Below are positions 26,658 to 33,996 of a stretch of DNA of 64,000 nucleotides, piece by piece. Every line of letters starts with the position of its first letter. Position 1 is the stretch's first letter. Both the position numbers and the translations under genes were made by a program. This DNA is from Nostoc sp. NMS2 (GTDB lineage Bacteria; Cyanobacteriota; Cyanobacteriia; Cyanobacteriales; Nostocaceae), in contig NZ_JABXKH010000090.1 of the NCBI RefSeq assembly GCF_017115105.1, positions 17,410 to 81,409 on the forward strand, written 5' to 3'. The notes beneath the pieces are model-generated. The model was not told the DNA's origin and searched no databases. It saw only the letters and a program-made list of their open reading frames with translations.

Positions 26658-27370
26658 AAGCTATTTCTCTATGTTTTAAATTAGGAAAAATTTATGCCAA
26701 GCTAATTAATTGAGAAATATTCAGATAATTTTTGCTTGCACGTTTTACTTTATGTCACTGATTCTGAGTTTTTCAACTCATCAATGGTATATATCCCGAA
26801 CGATAAATTCAGCCTTTGGACATAGATAAACTTGGAAAATAATTGTTTTAACTGAGATTTGTAACTGAAAAGTGGGAAAAACTTTGGCATAGATGGATTG
26901 ACATAACCCAGTGCATCGAAGAAGAATTCAGAATCCAGAATGGGCTAAACCTTAGCTATCCGCTAACAGGAGCGGAGCCGGAGACGCTCCGCCTCCGGTC
27001 AGAATCAATAAACATCTCCGAAAATGAATGTAGAGACGTAGCAGTGCTACGTCTCTACAAGGGTTCTGGATATGCCTATTATTTCTGTAAGAGAAAAAGA
27101 CTTTTAATAGAAAGAATCATTTTAGCAAATTAACATAAATTATTAATTTAAATATTGTTTTAAGACTAATAAACTATATCTATGGTTTGAGGTATATCAA
27201 AGGTTATTCAATAATAATTATATTTACACAAATTACCTGAAAAATTATATTGAATAGCTAAAGCTAATCATGTATCAAGAAAAAAAACAAGTGTAATTTT
27301 AAAGTTTTTTGGTATTAACTTGAACCTGGTATTTATTGCCAGTAACCAAGTTAAATAAGCGGAGATTATT
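26658..27370. promoter_or_regulatory. 713-bp divergent intergenic region with repeats
   Basis: The gap separates divergent SDR and SMP-30 genes. It holds a repeat at about 26918-27005 (GAATTCAGAATCCAGAATGG, then CTTAGCTATCCGCTAACAGG), related to the element at 29955-30241, and a near-perfect palindrome at 27029-27059. From about 27110 to 27360 it is very AT-rich and probably contains the SMP-30 promoter. Confidence 0.5.
27029..27059. repeat. 31-bp palindrome
   Basis: TGTAGAGACGTAGCA (27029-27043) is followed by one base and then its exact reverse complement (27045-27059). It belongs to a type of small palindrome that is common in Nostoc intergenic DNA. Confidence 0.8.
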
Positions 27371-28327
27371 ATGGTTAAAACCATTGAGATTTACGACGAT
27401 CGCCTGCGTGCTATTGTATCTCCAGATGCTTCACTCCAAAAGCTAGCCAACGGTGCAATCCATAGTGAGGGGCCTGTTTACTTTCACGAGGACAATAGTG
27501 TTGTGTGGAGTGATGCTCACGGCAATCGCCTGTTACGTTGGAGTCCTACTGACGATGTGAGTGTCTTACGCGATCCATCTGATTATCAAAGTGGCAATTA
27601 CCGTGACTTGGAAGGCCGTCTTGTTGCTTGTTCATCTGGTTTGCGTGCCATCATTCGACGCGAACACAATGGTGAGTGGAAAGTTTTAGTCGATCGCTAC
27701 CAAGGCAAACGCCTTAACAGTCCAAATGATTTGGTAGTGAAAAGCGATCGCACAATTTGGTTCACCGATCCGCCTTATGGGATCACCGAGCCAAATCAAG
27801 GTTACGGTGGCGAACAAGAACAACCGGGAAGTTACGTATATCGATTTGATCCAGCAACTAGCGAGATTTATCCTGTAGTAACCGACATGATGCGTCCTAA
27901 CGGACTGGCTTTCAGTCCAGACGAAAGTCTACTGTATGTTTCAGATACAGCTGCGTTTAATATTCCTGGCGGGCCTCATGACATCTGCGTGTATGAGGTT
28001 GTGAGCGTAGGCGTAGACCGCACTTCGACTTCGCTCAGTGACCGTCGTAGACATCGCTATGTAAAGAATGGTCGTGTATTTGCAATCATCGATCCAGGAC
28101 AACCTGATGGATTCCGGGTGGACAAGTACGGCAACGTTTTTACTAGTTCTCAAGACAGCGTGCAGATATACGCCCCCGACGGGACTCAGTTGGGAAAAAT
28201 TCTTGTACCGGAGACATCCACTAACCTGACTTTCGGCGGTAAGGAGAGTAATCGCTTATTTATTACAGCCGGTCATTCGTTATATGTTATCGACCTTAAT
28301 ACCGTGGTGTACAACAATGATTTATAG
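27371..28327 (+). CDS. SMP-30/gluconolactonase-family hydrolase with inserted repeat
   Basis: The 318-residue beta-propeller carries family motifs HSEGPVYF (metal-ligand Glu), WSDAHGNRL, RLNSPNDLVV (Asn ligand), WFTDPPYGI and PNGLAFSPDESLLYVSDTA (catalytic Asp region), then PDGFRVDKYGNVF. Members hydrolyse sugar lactones with a divalent metal. At about 28003-28059 an insertion of 19 codons (VSVGVDRTSTSLSDRRRHRY) separates DICVYEV from KNGRVFAI; it consists of palindromic dispersed repeats, one nested in another. It falls in a surface loop between blades, so activity may survive. It overlaps the DoxX gene downstream by 11 bp. Confidence 0.85.
   Translation: MVKTIEIYDDRLRAIVSPDASLQKLANGAIHSEGPVYFHEDNSVVWSDAHGNRLLRWSPTDDVSVLRDPSDYQSGNYRDLEGRLVACSSGLRAIIRREHNGEWKVLVDRYQGKRLNSPNDLVVKSDRTIWFTDPPYGITEPNQGYGGEQEQPGSYVYRFDPATSEIYPVVTDMMRPNGLAFSPDESLLYVSDTAAFNIPGGPHDICVYEVVSVGVDRTSTSLSDRRRHRYVKNGRVFAIIDPGQPDGFRVDKYGNVFTSSQDSVQIYAPDGTQLGKILVPETSTNLTFGGKESNRLFITAGHSLYVIDLNTVVYNNDL
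28003..28059. repeat. Nested palindromic repeats inside the lactonase gene
   Basis: The outer arms are GCGTAGGCGTAGACCG and CCGTCGTAGACATCGC, i.e. the 29-nt element. Between them sits the second dispersed repeat CACTTCGACTTCGCTCAGTG. The whole insertion is 57 nt and keeps the frame. Confidence 0.8.
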
Positions 28328-28859
28328 ATTTGGGATTGGTGTAGCGATCGCTTTTTTCCTAGCTGCATTTAATTTTCCTCAGCTCAGTCCACACTTGTTA
28401 AGTTCACTTTCTCCTGTGTATCCTGACGGATTTCCAGGATTGGCACTTTTACTTCTCAGAGTTAGCCTTGGCTGGTTGTTTATATTACACGGCTATCCCA
28501 AGATAACGCATCTTCGACAGTGGGCTGAGTCTCTAAAAACGCCTGTCTTTCTTTGCTTTTTATCAGCTGCATCGATGTTAGGTGGCGGAATTTTTCTAAT
28601 TATTGGATTCCTCACACTCTTAGCAACTTTGCCCATTCTCTGCTCAATGATTTTTGCAATATATTTGCACATCACTGGAAGTAAACCTTTTGTAGCCCAA
28701 GATCCATACTTAATTCCTCAAGAACAGTATCAGGGTGCTTTAGGACAAGGTGAACCGCCAAGTTGGGAAAAAGCGTTTATGTACTGCGTGATGCTAATTG
28801 CGATCGCGGTTTTAGGCCCTGGTGCATATTCGCTAGATGCTTTTATTTTTGGACGATGA
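28317..28859 (+). CDS. DoxX-family membrane protein
   Basis: The ATG at 28317 (MIYRFGIGVAIAFFL) overlaps the lactonase stop and is preferred to an ATG 33 bp upstream, which lies inside the lactonase frame. The 180-residue protein has four transmembrane helices with the DoxX signature LLLLRVSLGWLFILHGYPK in the second helix and a Gly-rich third helix. DoxX proteins are associated with quinone/thiosulfate redox complexes, but this cyanobacterial member has no known partner. Co-translation with the lactonase suggests an electron-transfer or export role in lactone metabolism; that is inference. Confidence 0.75.
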   Translation: MIYRFGIGVAIAFFLAAFNFPQLSPHLLSSLSPVYPDGFPGLALLLLRVSLGWLFILHGYPKITHLRQWAESLKTPVFLCFLSAASMLGGGIFLIIGFLTLLATLPILCSMIFAIYLHITGSKPFVAQDPYLIPQEQYQGALGQGEPPSWEKAFMYCVMLIAIAVLGPGAYSLDAFIFGR

Positions 28860-29106
28860 AAACTATCCGACTGAATCACCAAAACAGTGCTGAATTTTCA
28901 TCTGTAGTAATGAATAACTCATGCCATGAAGTCGTTTCATAGCATCAACATTGGCATAGCCCATCGGAGATATCCTTTTTTGACACATTTAGGACTTACG
29001 CATTGACAGGAAAAACCAGATCCATCGTAGGGGCAATTCATGAATTGCCCCTACGACGCGGCTTGCCCTATTCTGTGCCGAGCTGCATCAAAGTCTCTGC
29101 TGTTTA
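28860..29106. other. Intergenic region with repeat fragments
   Basis: It contains a truncated small dispersed repeat (GGCATAGCCCATCGGAGATA near 28955) and the 22-bp palindrome at 29030-29051. No gene is seen. Confidence 0.5.
29030..29051. repeat. Perfect 22-bp palindrome, copy 2 of 3
   Basis: GGGGCAATTCA followed by its exact reverse complement, with extra pairing GTA/TAC outside. The same sequence occurs at 12997-13018 and 49576-49597. Confidence 0.85.
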
Positions 29107-29240
29107 GTAAGTAAGTTGGCGCGAAAAAACCCAAGTATGTTACGAAACGTAAATAGGCTTAAAACCCTTACTAATGACTAATGACCAATGACAAATGACA
29201 GCCTTAGCCAGTTAGCTTTAATTGCGCCGACCTACTTAGG
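29107..29240 (+). repeat. MITE-like repeat family D, copy 2 (most complete)
   Basis: The left end GTAAGTAAGTTGGCGC and right end GCGCCGACCTACTTAGG form an imperfect terminal inverted repeat of about 15 bp. The interior carries CGAAACGTAAATAGGCTTAA and heptameric ATGACTA units. Two shorter relatives lie at 4141-4276 and 55266-55361. Confidence 0.8.
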
Positions 29241-29278
29241 TTGACTTGAACTCTAATGAACAAGTCAAGCAAATTATC

Positions 29279-29686
29279 TTATTTTAAAGATGCTAAAGTC
29301 CGCCGTCCAACTATTCCGTCTGCTCTTAATCCTTTAGACCTTTGAAATTTGATCACTGCTGAACGTGTCTTGTTATCAAAAACACCATTCACATTTGCGG
29401 TATAAAATCCTTGCTGCTTTAAAGCATTCTGAGCAGTTTTGACTGCTTCTCCCCTGCTACCTACTGTGAGTACATTACTACGCTTAACTGCTGTATTATT
29501 AGACTTGTGCTTGGCATTAATCTTGTGGACAGCATTAGGCTTTTTCATGGTGTTGCCTTGCTGAGGATTTTGTGCAACCTGAGTAGCGGCAGCCAGATTG
29601 TGGCTTTTTTTATTGGTTAAAGAGTAACCAGGCAAAGCAGTAGCTAGAGTCAGAGCAGGGATCAAAGCAAATACTTTCCAATTCAT
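29279..29686 (-). CDS. Exported peptidoglycan-binding-domain protein
   Basis: The 135-residue product begins with a signal peptide (about 1-22, MNWKVFALIPALTLATALPG). A Lys/Asn-rich linker follows (about 30-70). Residues about 73-134 form a PG_binding_1 domain, VGSRGEAVKTAQNALKQQGF then ANVNGVFDNKTRSAVIKFQR, the standard three-helix cell-wall binding fold. No catalytic domain is attached, so it probably binds the wall or serves as a small adaptor in the periplasm. Flanked by repeats on both sides; no operon partner. Confidence 0.82.
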   Translation of the reverse strand: MNWKVFALIPALTLATALPGYSLTNKKSHNLAAATQVAQNPQQGNTMKKPNAVHKINAKHKSNNTAVKRSNVLTVGSRGEAVKTAQNALKQQGFYTANVNGVFDNKTRSAVIKFQRSKGLRADGIVGRRTLASLK

Positions 29687-29954
29687 TCTCTTATTCCTTC
29701 CAAACTATGAGAGATTTTGCAATTTTGATTTGAAGAGTCATGCTATGAGGACTTGTACCTGATAGTGATTCTCTTCGATCGACTCTGGTGTGTGGATTTG
29801 CTATAGAACGAGTCTATTGCTTACCCAGAGCTATAGCATCACACGTTATATTGACAGAGTTATTGCAAAAATGTGATAAGAGTGTGACAAAAGCATGACT
29901 AATTTATTAAGGATTATGTCGCACAATCCCATACTATTGATTTATGAGAATTTA
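29687..29954. promoter_or_regulatory. Upstream region of the peptidoglycan-binding gene
   Basis: About 270 bp without a gene. The gene's promoter should be here; no clear motif is recognised. Confidence 0.3.
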
Positions 29955-30241
29955 TCGAACAGAATTCAGAAGTCAGGACGGGCTAAACGCCCCGCTATCG
30001 CTAACAGAATAATGCCTCCGGCACGCTCTTCGCGTTCAGAATGAATTCTGTACGACTGGCGGATGAATAATCGGCGTTTTTGCACCCCCACCAAATTTTT
30101 AATTTGGTGGTCTTCAATGAGTCGCAGGTCTGAATCCCCGACTCATGGTTACTGAGCGTAGCCGAAGTATTGATTCTGATTCCTGTTAGCGGATAGCTAA
30201 GGTTTAGCCCATTCTGACTTCTGAATTCTGAATTCTTCTTC
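29955..30241. repeat. 287-bp element with ~50-bp terminal inverted repeats
   Basis: The left arm contains CAGAATTCAGAAGTCAGGAC then GGGCTAAACGCC and CTATCGCTAACAG. The right arm, read in reverse, contains CAGAATTCAGAAGTCAGAAT then GGGCTAAACCTTAGC and TATCCGCTAACAGG. A related single arm occurs at about 26918-26975. The interior includes a CCAAATTTTTAATTTGG hairpin and a dispersed repeat (TACTGAGCGTAGCCGAAGTA). The right arm ends at the stop of the VOC gene. Confidence 0.75.
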
Positions 30242-31208
30242 AAGTATTGGTAACAAGCAATATAGCGTGTCCGTCAGGATCTTTAACTAAACAACCCTTG
30301 CGATCGCAACTTCCACTAACCGTAAACTGTACAATCCGCGATGATACAAACTGAACTCCATTTTGCCGCAGTATCTCTACCGCCTGCTCAATATTATTGA
30401 CAACAAGCTCAATTTGTATATGTGCAATATCGCAACTTTTCCAGTCACTCGGTATCAGACGGGCTGTGGAAGGCACGATATAGTCTAATAATTCAATCCC
30501 TAAGCCGCCTTGAACAGGTCGCAAGCCCGTAATTTTGACTTCGGCTCCTGGCAAATTATCCAAGCGAGATTGGGTTGCACGCCAGTTGAGACTGCGGCTA
30601 TCAATTTGCATTCCCAGGAGGTCGCGGTAAAAGTGTAGACTCTGCTCGGTATTGGAAATAGCGATCGCACTATGGTCGATTCCCAAAAATAAGCGATTCG
30701 TGTTCTGATGCCATTTATCTTGTCCTTTATCGGCAGGAAACCAAATTAACTCTAAATCATGTCCATCAGGGTCTTTAAACTTAAAAGCGCGGACACCACC
30801 AGATGTTTCATTATCAGGTAGGATTGTCTGTGGTGCAACTGAAATGGGTTCAATCGGAAATAAACACACTTGTGCATAAGCGCGATCCATATCACTCACC
30901 ACAATTGCTAGATGTTGAAACCAGATGTCATTACTTTGAGAATCTTTTGGGATGGGTTTTCCCGTAATGTTGAGATACTCCATCAACTCGATGAGTTCAT
31001 CACCTAGCCGTAAAGTGATAATGCGAATTTTTGCCTCAGTTATTCCTTGTAAGTCGCTGTAATCTTGTCCTTCAACTGTGATATCGGAAACTAATTCAAA
31101 CCCAAGTGCTTGCGTGTAGAAATCAACAGAGCAATCGCAGCTTGTAACCGTTAATCCAATAGCTCTAATTCTTTGTACCTGTACATCGGTTTGACTAAGC
31201 ATATTCAT
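30240..31208 (-). CDS. Two-domain VOC (glyoxalase/dioxygenase superfamily) protein
   Basis: The ATG at 31208 is used because GGAG lies about 9 bp upstream. The 322-residue protein has two VOC modules, residues about 12-155 and 170-320. Each opens with a hydrophobic strand and a His/Asp turn (AIGLTVTSCDCSVDFYTQAL; GIDHSAIAISNTEQSLHFYR) and ends with DPDGHDLELIWF or DPDGHAILLV, the strand that carries a metal-binding Glu in active members. The first His ligand is missing in module 1 (Leu-Thr-Val). It may be a metal-dependent isomerase, dioxygenase or binding protein; the substrate is unknown. It lies downstream of the NADH dehydrogenase gene. Confidence 0.8.
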   Translation of the reverse strand: MNMLSQTDVQVQRIRAIGLTVTSCDCSVDFYTQALGFELVSDITVEGQDYSDLQGITEAKIRIITLRLGDELIELMEYLNITGKPIPKDSQSNDIWFQHLAIVVSDMDRAYAQVCLFPIEPISVAPQTILPDNETSGGVRAFKFKDPDGHDLELIWFPADKGQDKWHQNTNRLFLGIDHSAIAISNTEQSLHFYRDLLGMQIDSRSLNWRATQSRLDNLPGAEVKITGLRPVQGGLGIELLDYIVPSTARLIPSDWKSCDIAHIQIELVVNNIEQAVEILRQNGVQFVSSRIVQFTVSGSCDRKGCLVKDPDGHAILLVTNT

Positions 31209-31237
31209 CAATCAACACTCCTTTTATCAATCCCTAG

Positions 31238-31316
31238 TTCCTAGTGGTTCATGTCATTAATTACGATCAATGAGCGTGATCAGATCCCCGACTTCTTGAA
31301 GAAGTCGGGGATCTCG
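31238..31316 (-). repeat. Composite palindromic repeat, inverted copy of 43925-44005
   Basis: TAGTGGTTCATGTCATTAAT is followed by the hairpin AGATCCCCGACTTCTT / AAGAAGTCGGGGATCT. The same two blocks occur in reverse order and orientation near 43925-44005. Confidence 0.75.
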
Positions 31317-31373
31317 CAGCGCCGCAAAATTAATGGAACAGACGACTAGTCCCAAATCCCCAGTCCCTAGTCC

Positions 31374-32753
31374 CTAGTCCCTAGTCTCTCCATCTCCCAA
31401 CATTTTTAGTAATTTTCTCGCAGCTAGAATACCCACAACTCCTGCGCCGACTATTTCCACCGCTTGCACCACTTTTTTCCCGACATCATGAGGGTCAAGG
31501 TGATGGTGAAAAATCTCTTCATCCACCCATTCAGTGGTGGCTTTGAAGTCATGAATTGCTGTTGGTAATAGCGTTAAATAAGTGCCTTGACGGATTAAAT
31601 GTGCGGTTTCACCTGCAACTTCAAAAACATTGAAAAGGTTAGCAGCAGCATCATTTATCCCCAATTTCAAAAGGGTTCCCCGGATGTTAACCTTAACAGG
31701 TTTGAGTTCTTTTCCTAACGCTAATGCTTTCAAATTCTGGGCAATATTGGCTCCTTGCTGATAAGCCACTTGAGCCGTAGGCGGTAGGGAATTATCCTGA
31801 ACTGCTGCACAATCACCACCGACAAATACTTCTGGGAAATCGAGTAATTGTAAGGTGGGAGTAACTAAAGGGCGATCGCGACGATCTCGGTGTTCTTTAG
31901 AAATTGGCAAATCTTTAATCAGTGGATGGGTAGAAGTGCCAGCAGTCCAAACTGTAGTATGTGTGGCTAATGTCTCAATTTGCTCGTTACGCTTATATTG
32001 AATTGAGTTGGAACCAATAGCAGTAGCTTCGGCTTCCACAATCATCTCTATTGGTACAGCACGTTTCTGCAATTCCCGTTCGGCGATTTCACGCAATGGG
32101 TTATTTATATCGCCATCAAGGATTTCTTTACCATGATTGAGCAGTACTACACGAATTTCACTTGAATTTCCTCCCAAAGCGCTATACCAATGTGGGAGAA
32201 AATCAGCTAAGGTTGCTGCCATTTCCACACCACTTGCACCACCACCAACTATGACTACTGTTAGTAGTTTTTGGCGTTGTTCCGAATCTTCAGTTTGCAC
32301 TGCTCTTTGTAAACAGTCACGTAAATGTTTGTCAAGAGCGATCGCATCTGCTTGCGTCCAGAAAGGAAAGGCGTATTCTTTAGCACCTTCAACTTGATGA
32401 TAGCCAGTAACACTGCCCAAAGCTAATACTAAGTTGCTGTAATTATAAGAGTTACCAGATACTAATTTGACTTCCCGTTGATGCAAGTCTATCGATTGCA
32501 CTGTATCTTGAACAAAGATGACACCACTACCTTTAAGTAATTCCGAAAAACGCGGGACTACCTGAAAGGTATCCATCTCACCATCGAAATATTCATATAG
32601 TAGTGGCTTAAAGCAAAATCGCTCGTCTTTATCAATCAAGATGACAGAACGAGGATAGTGTTCGTGAGCTAAATGTAAGGCTGTAAATAGCCCCGTAAAA
32701 CCACCGCCGACAATCACAGTTTGATAAACTGGGCTGTTCATAAAATCTCTCAT
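31374..32753 (-). CDS. Type II NADH dehydrogenase (NDH-2-like flavoprotein)
   Basis: The 459-residue protein has two dinucleotide folds: FAD motif VIVGGGFTGLFTALHLA near residue 13 and NAD(P)H motif VVIVGGGASGVEMAATLADF near 165, plus the second FAD motif VFVGGDCAA and the quinone-site region VAYQQGANIAQNL. This is the NDH-2 arrangement: NADH to quinone electron transfer without proton pumping, at the cytoplasmic membrane face. The C-terminal Gly-rich helix (VEIVGAGVVGILAARKLLKM) may anchor it. It lies directly downstream of the CuA-less oxidase genes, so the pair could make a short NADH-quinol-oxygen chain. The ATG at 32741 (MNSPVYQ) is an alternative start with GAGAG just upstream. Confidence 0.85.
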   Translation of the reverse strand: MRDFMNSPVYQTVIVGGGFTGLFTALHLAHEHYPRSVILIDKDERFCFKPLLYEYFDGEMDTFQVVPRFSELLKGSGVIFVQDTVQSIDLHQREVKLVSGNSYNYSNLVLALGSVTGYHQVEGAKEYAFPFWTQADAIALDKHLRDCLQRAVQTEDSEQRQKLLTVVIVGGGASGVEMAATLADFLPHWYSALGGNSSEIRVVLLNHGKEILDGDINNPLREIAERELQKRAVPIEMIVEAEATAIGSNSIQYKRNEQIETLATHTTVWTAGTSTHPLIKDLPISKEHRDRRDRPLVTPTLQLLDFPEVFVGGDCAAVQDNSLPPTAQVAYQQGANIAQNLKALALGKELKPVKVNIRGTLLKLGINDAAANLFNVFEVAGETAHLIRQGTYLTLLPTAIHDFKATTEWVDEEIFHHHLDPHDVGKKVVQAVEIVGAGVVGILAARKLLKMLGDGETRD

Positions 32754-32941
32754 GAAAGGGAATAGGGAAAACTAAGCCGGGAGCATCTCAATGAGTGTAA
32801 AAACACATCTTCGGGTTTCAAATTCCTAAGAGTCCGCGTAGGCGGACTTCGTTTGTGTAGCGGCGATTTCTAATCGCCTGGTATGTTTGCTTTTTTTTGT
32901 AAATCTTGTGAAATTAAAATGTTTTATTAATGAAAGCTCTG
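32754..32941. other. Gap between the oxidase and NADH dehydrogenase genes
   Basis: A small dispersed repeat (GAGTCCGCGTAGGCGGACTT near 32830) forms a hairpin that could act as a partial transcript boundary. No gene is seen. Confidence 0.5.
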
Positions 32942-33187
32942 CTAGATGAATAAAAACAAAGCTATCAAAATAGCGCTGAGGAACACAGCAAATCCAATAG
33001 CGTATTCAACTCTGCGACTAAAAAATCCGACAGCAGCAATTAGAGCGATCGCTAGCCCAATAATGCCAGCATATTGCTCTTTTTGTAATCCGCGTGCGAT
33101 TAGTGGATCTTGACCTGGTGCTGGAGTTTCTTGAATTGTTTTTGGGGCGCGTTCTGAGGCTGGTATTTCTTGCAAGAATAAATTCAT
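32942..33187 (-). CDS. Small two-helix membrane protein of the oxidase cluster
   Basis: The start at 33187 (MNLFLQEIPASER) is supported by GGAGT 8 bp upstream; a longer frame begins inside coxC. The 81-residue product has a soluble Pro-rich start (about 1-35) and two predicted helices, GIIGLAIALIAAVGF and IGFAVFLSAILIALFLF. It lies 38 bp after coxC and is likely a fourth, small subunit or assembly factor of this oxidase. I do not recognise a named family. Confidence 0.72.
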   Translation of the reverse strand: MNLFLQEIPASERAPKTIQETPAPGQDPLIARGLQKEQYAGIIGLAIALIAAVGFFSRRVEYAIGFAVFLSAILIALFLFI

Positions 33188-33225
33188 CAAATTACTCCTT
33201 AAAATACTGGGATTTCTGAATTTTT

Positions 33226-33885
33226 TTATGTTCGCCAAAGATAGATCAGCGAGAAAAGAAAGACCCAAACTACATCAACAAAGTGCCAAAAAAGAGTAGT
33301 CGCACTTGTCCCGAAATGAGTTTTATCATAGTTGCCTGGAATGAATGAGCGAATCAGCATAATTATCTGAAGCACAACACCAGCCAAGACGTGTAGACCG
33401 TGGAAGCCTGTTAGTAAGTAAAATGTCGAACCAACTAACCCTGTAGTAATCTTGAAATCGAGACTTTTCCACTCAATTAGTAGACCAACTAAGAAGTAAC
33501 TTCCCATTGCGATCGTTATTAACCATAGCCAACGAAATTTATTGAGTTGATTACGCTTGAGGGCATTTTCTGCTGGTTGAATGACAAAGCTACTAGAAAG
33601 TAATACTACCGTATTAATAACCACAATTGTAGACAATTCTGGCCCCGAAATACCGGGTGGTAGCCAGTTATTAGTACTCAGCCGGAGAGCAACATAAGTA
33701 AAGATAAAACTCAAAAAGATGATGCTTTCTGACAGCAGGAAGACGGTAAATCCGAACATTCCTTTACCATGATGATCTTCATGACTCCCGCCACCACTTG
33801 GTAGGAAGCGCTGTAACCAATTTGGCAAGCGTCGCCGCCACAGATCAAAACGGATTGGACTTTCATCTATATGAGTGCGACGCAT
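33226..33885 (-). CDS. coxC: Heme-copper oxidase subunit III (ARTO-like cluster)
   Basis: The 219-residue protein has five to six transmembrane helices and conserved subunit III features: FGFTVFLLSESIIFLSFIFT (helix with Glu), FHGLHVLAGVV and HFVDVVWVFLFSLIYLW at the C-terminus. It is shorter than mitochondrial subunit III (two helices fewer), as is usual in bacteria. It stabilises subunit I. It lies 111 bp after coxA, with a heptameric repeat between them. Confidence 0.9.
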   Translation of the reverse strand: MRRTHIDESPIRFDLWRRRLPNWLQRFLPSGGGSHEDHHGKGMFGFTVFLLSESIIFLSFIFTYVALRLSTNNWLPPGISGPELSTIVVINTVVLLSSSFVIQPAENALKRNQLNKFRWLWLITIAMGSYFLVGLLIEWKSLDFKITTGLVGSTFYLLTGFHGLHVLAGVVLQIIMLIRSFIPGNYDKTHFGTSATTLFWHFVDVVWVFLFSLIYLWRT

Positions 33886-33996
33886 AATTCGTAATTCGTA
33901 ATTCGTAATTCGTAATTTAAATTTGTCTAACTCTTTACAGAATTAATGGTGTGGATAGGTTAATCCAAAATCCAAAATCCAAAATCTAAAATTGAG
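33886..33996. repeat. AATTCGT heptamers between coxA and coxC
   Basis: Four AATTCGT units at about 33889-33915 are followed by ATCCAAA heptamers at about 33964-33985. Similar AATTCGT tracts occur at 37907-37946 and, inverted, at 43886-43915. Confidence 0.85.

Noticed and set aside
30001..30243. 80-codon minus-strand frame
   Set aside because: It begins in the inverted-repeat arm of the 29955-30241 element and shows no protein-like pattern.
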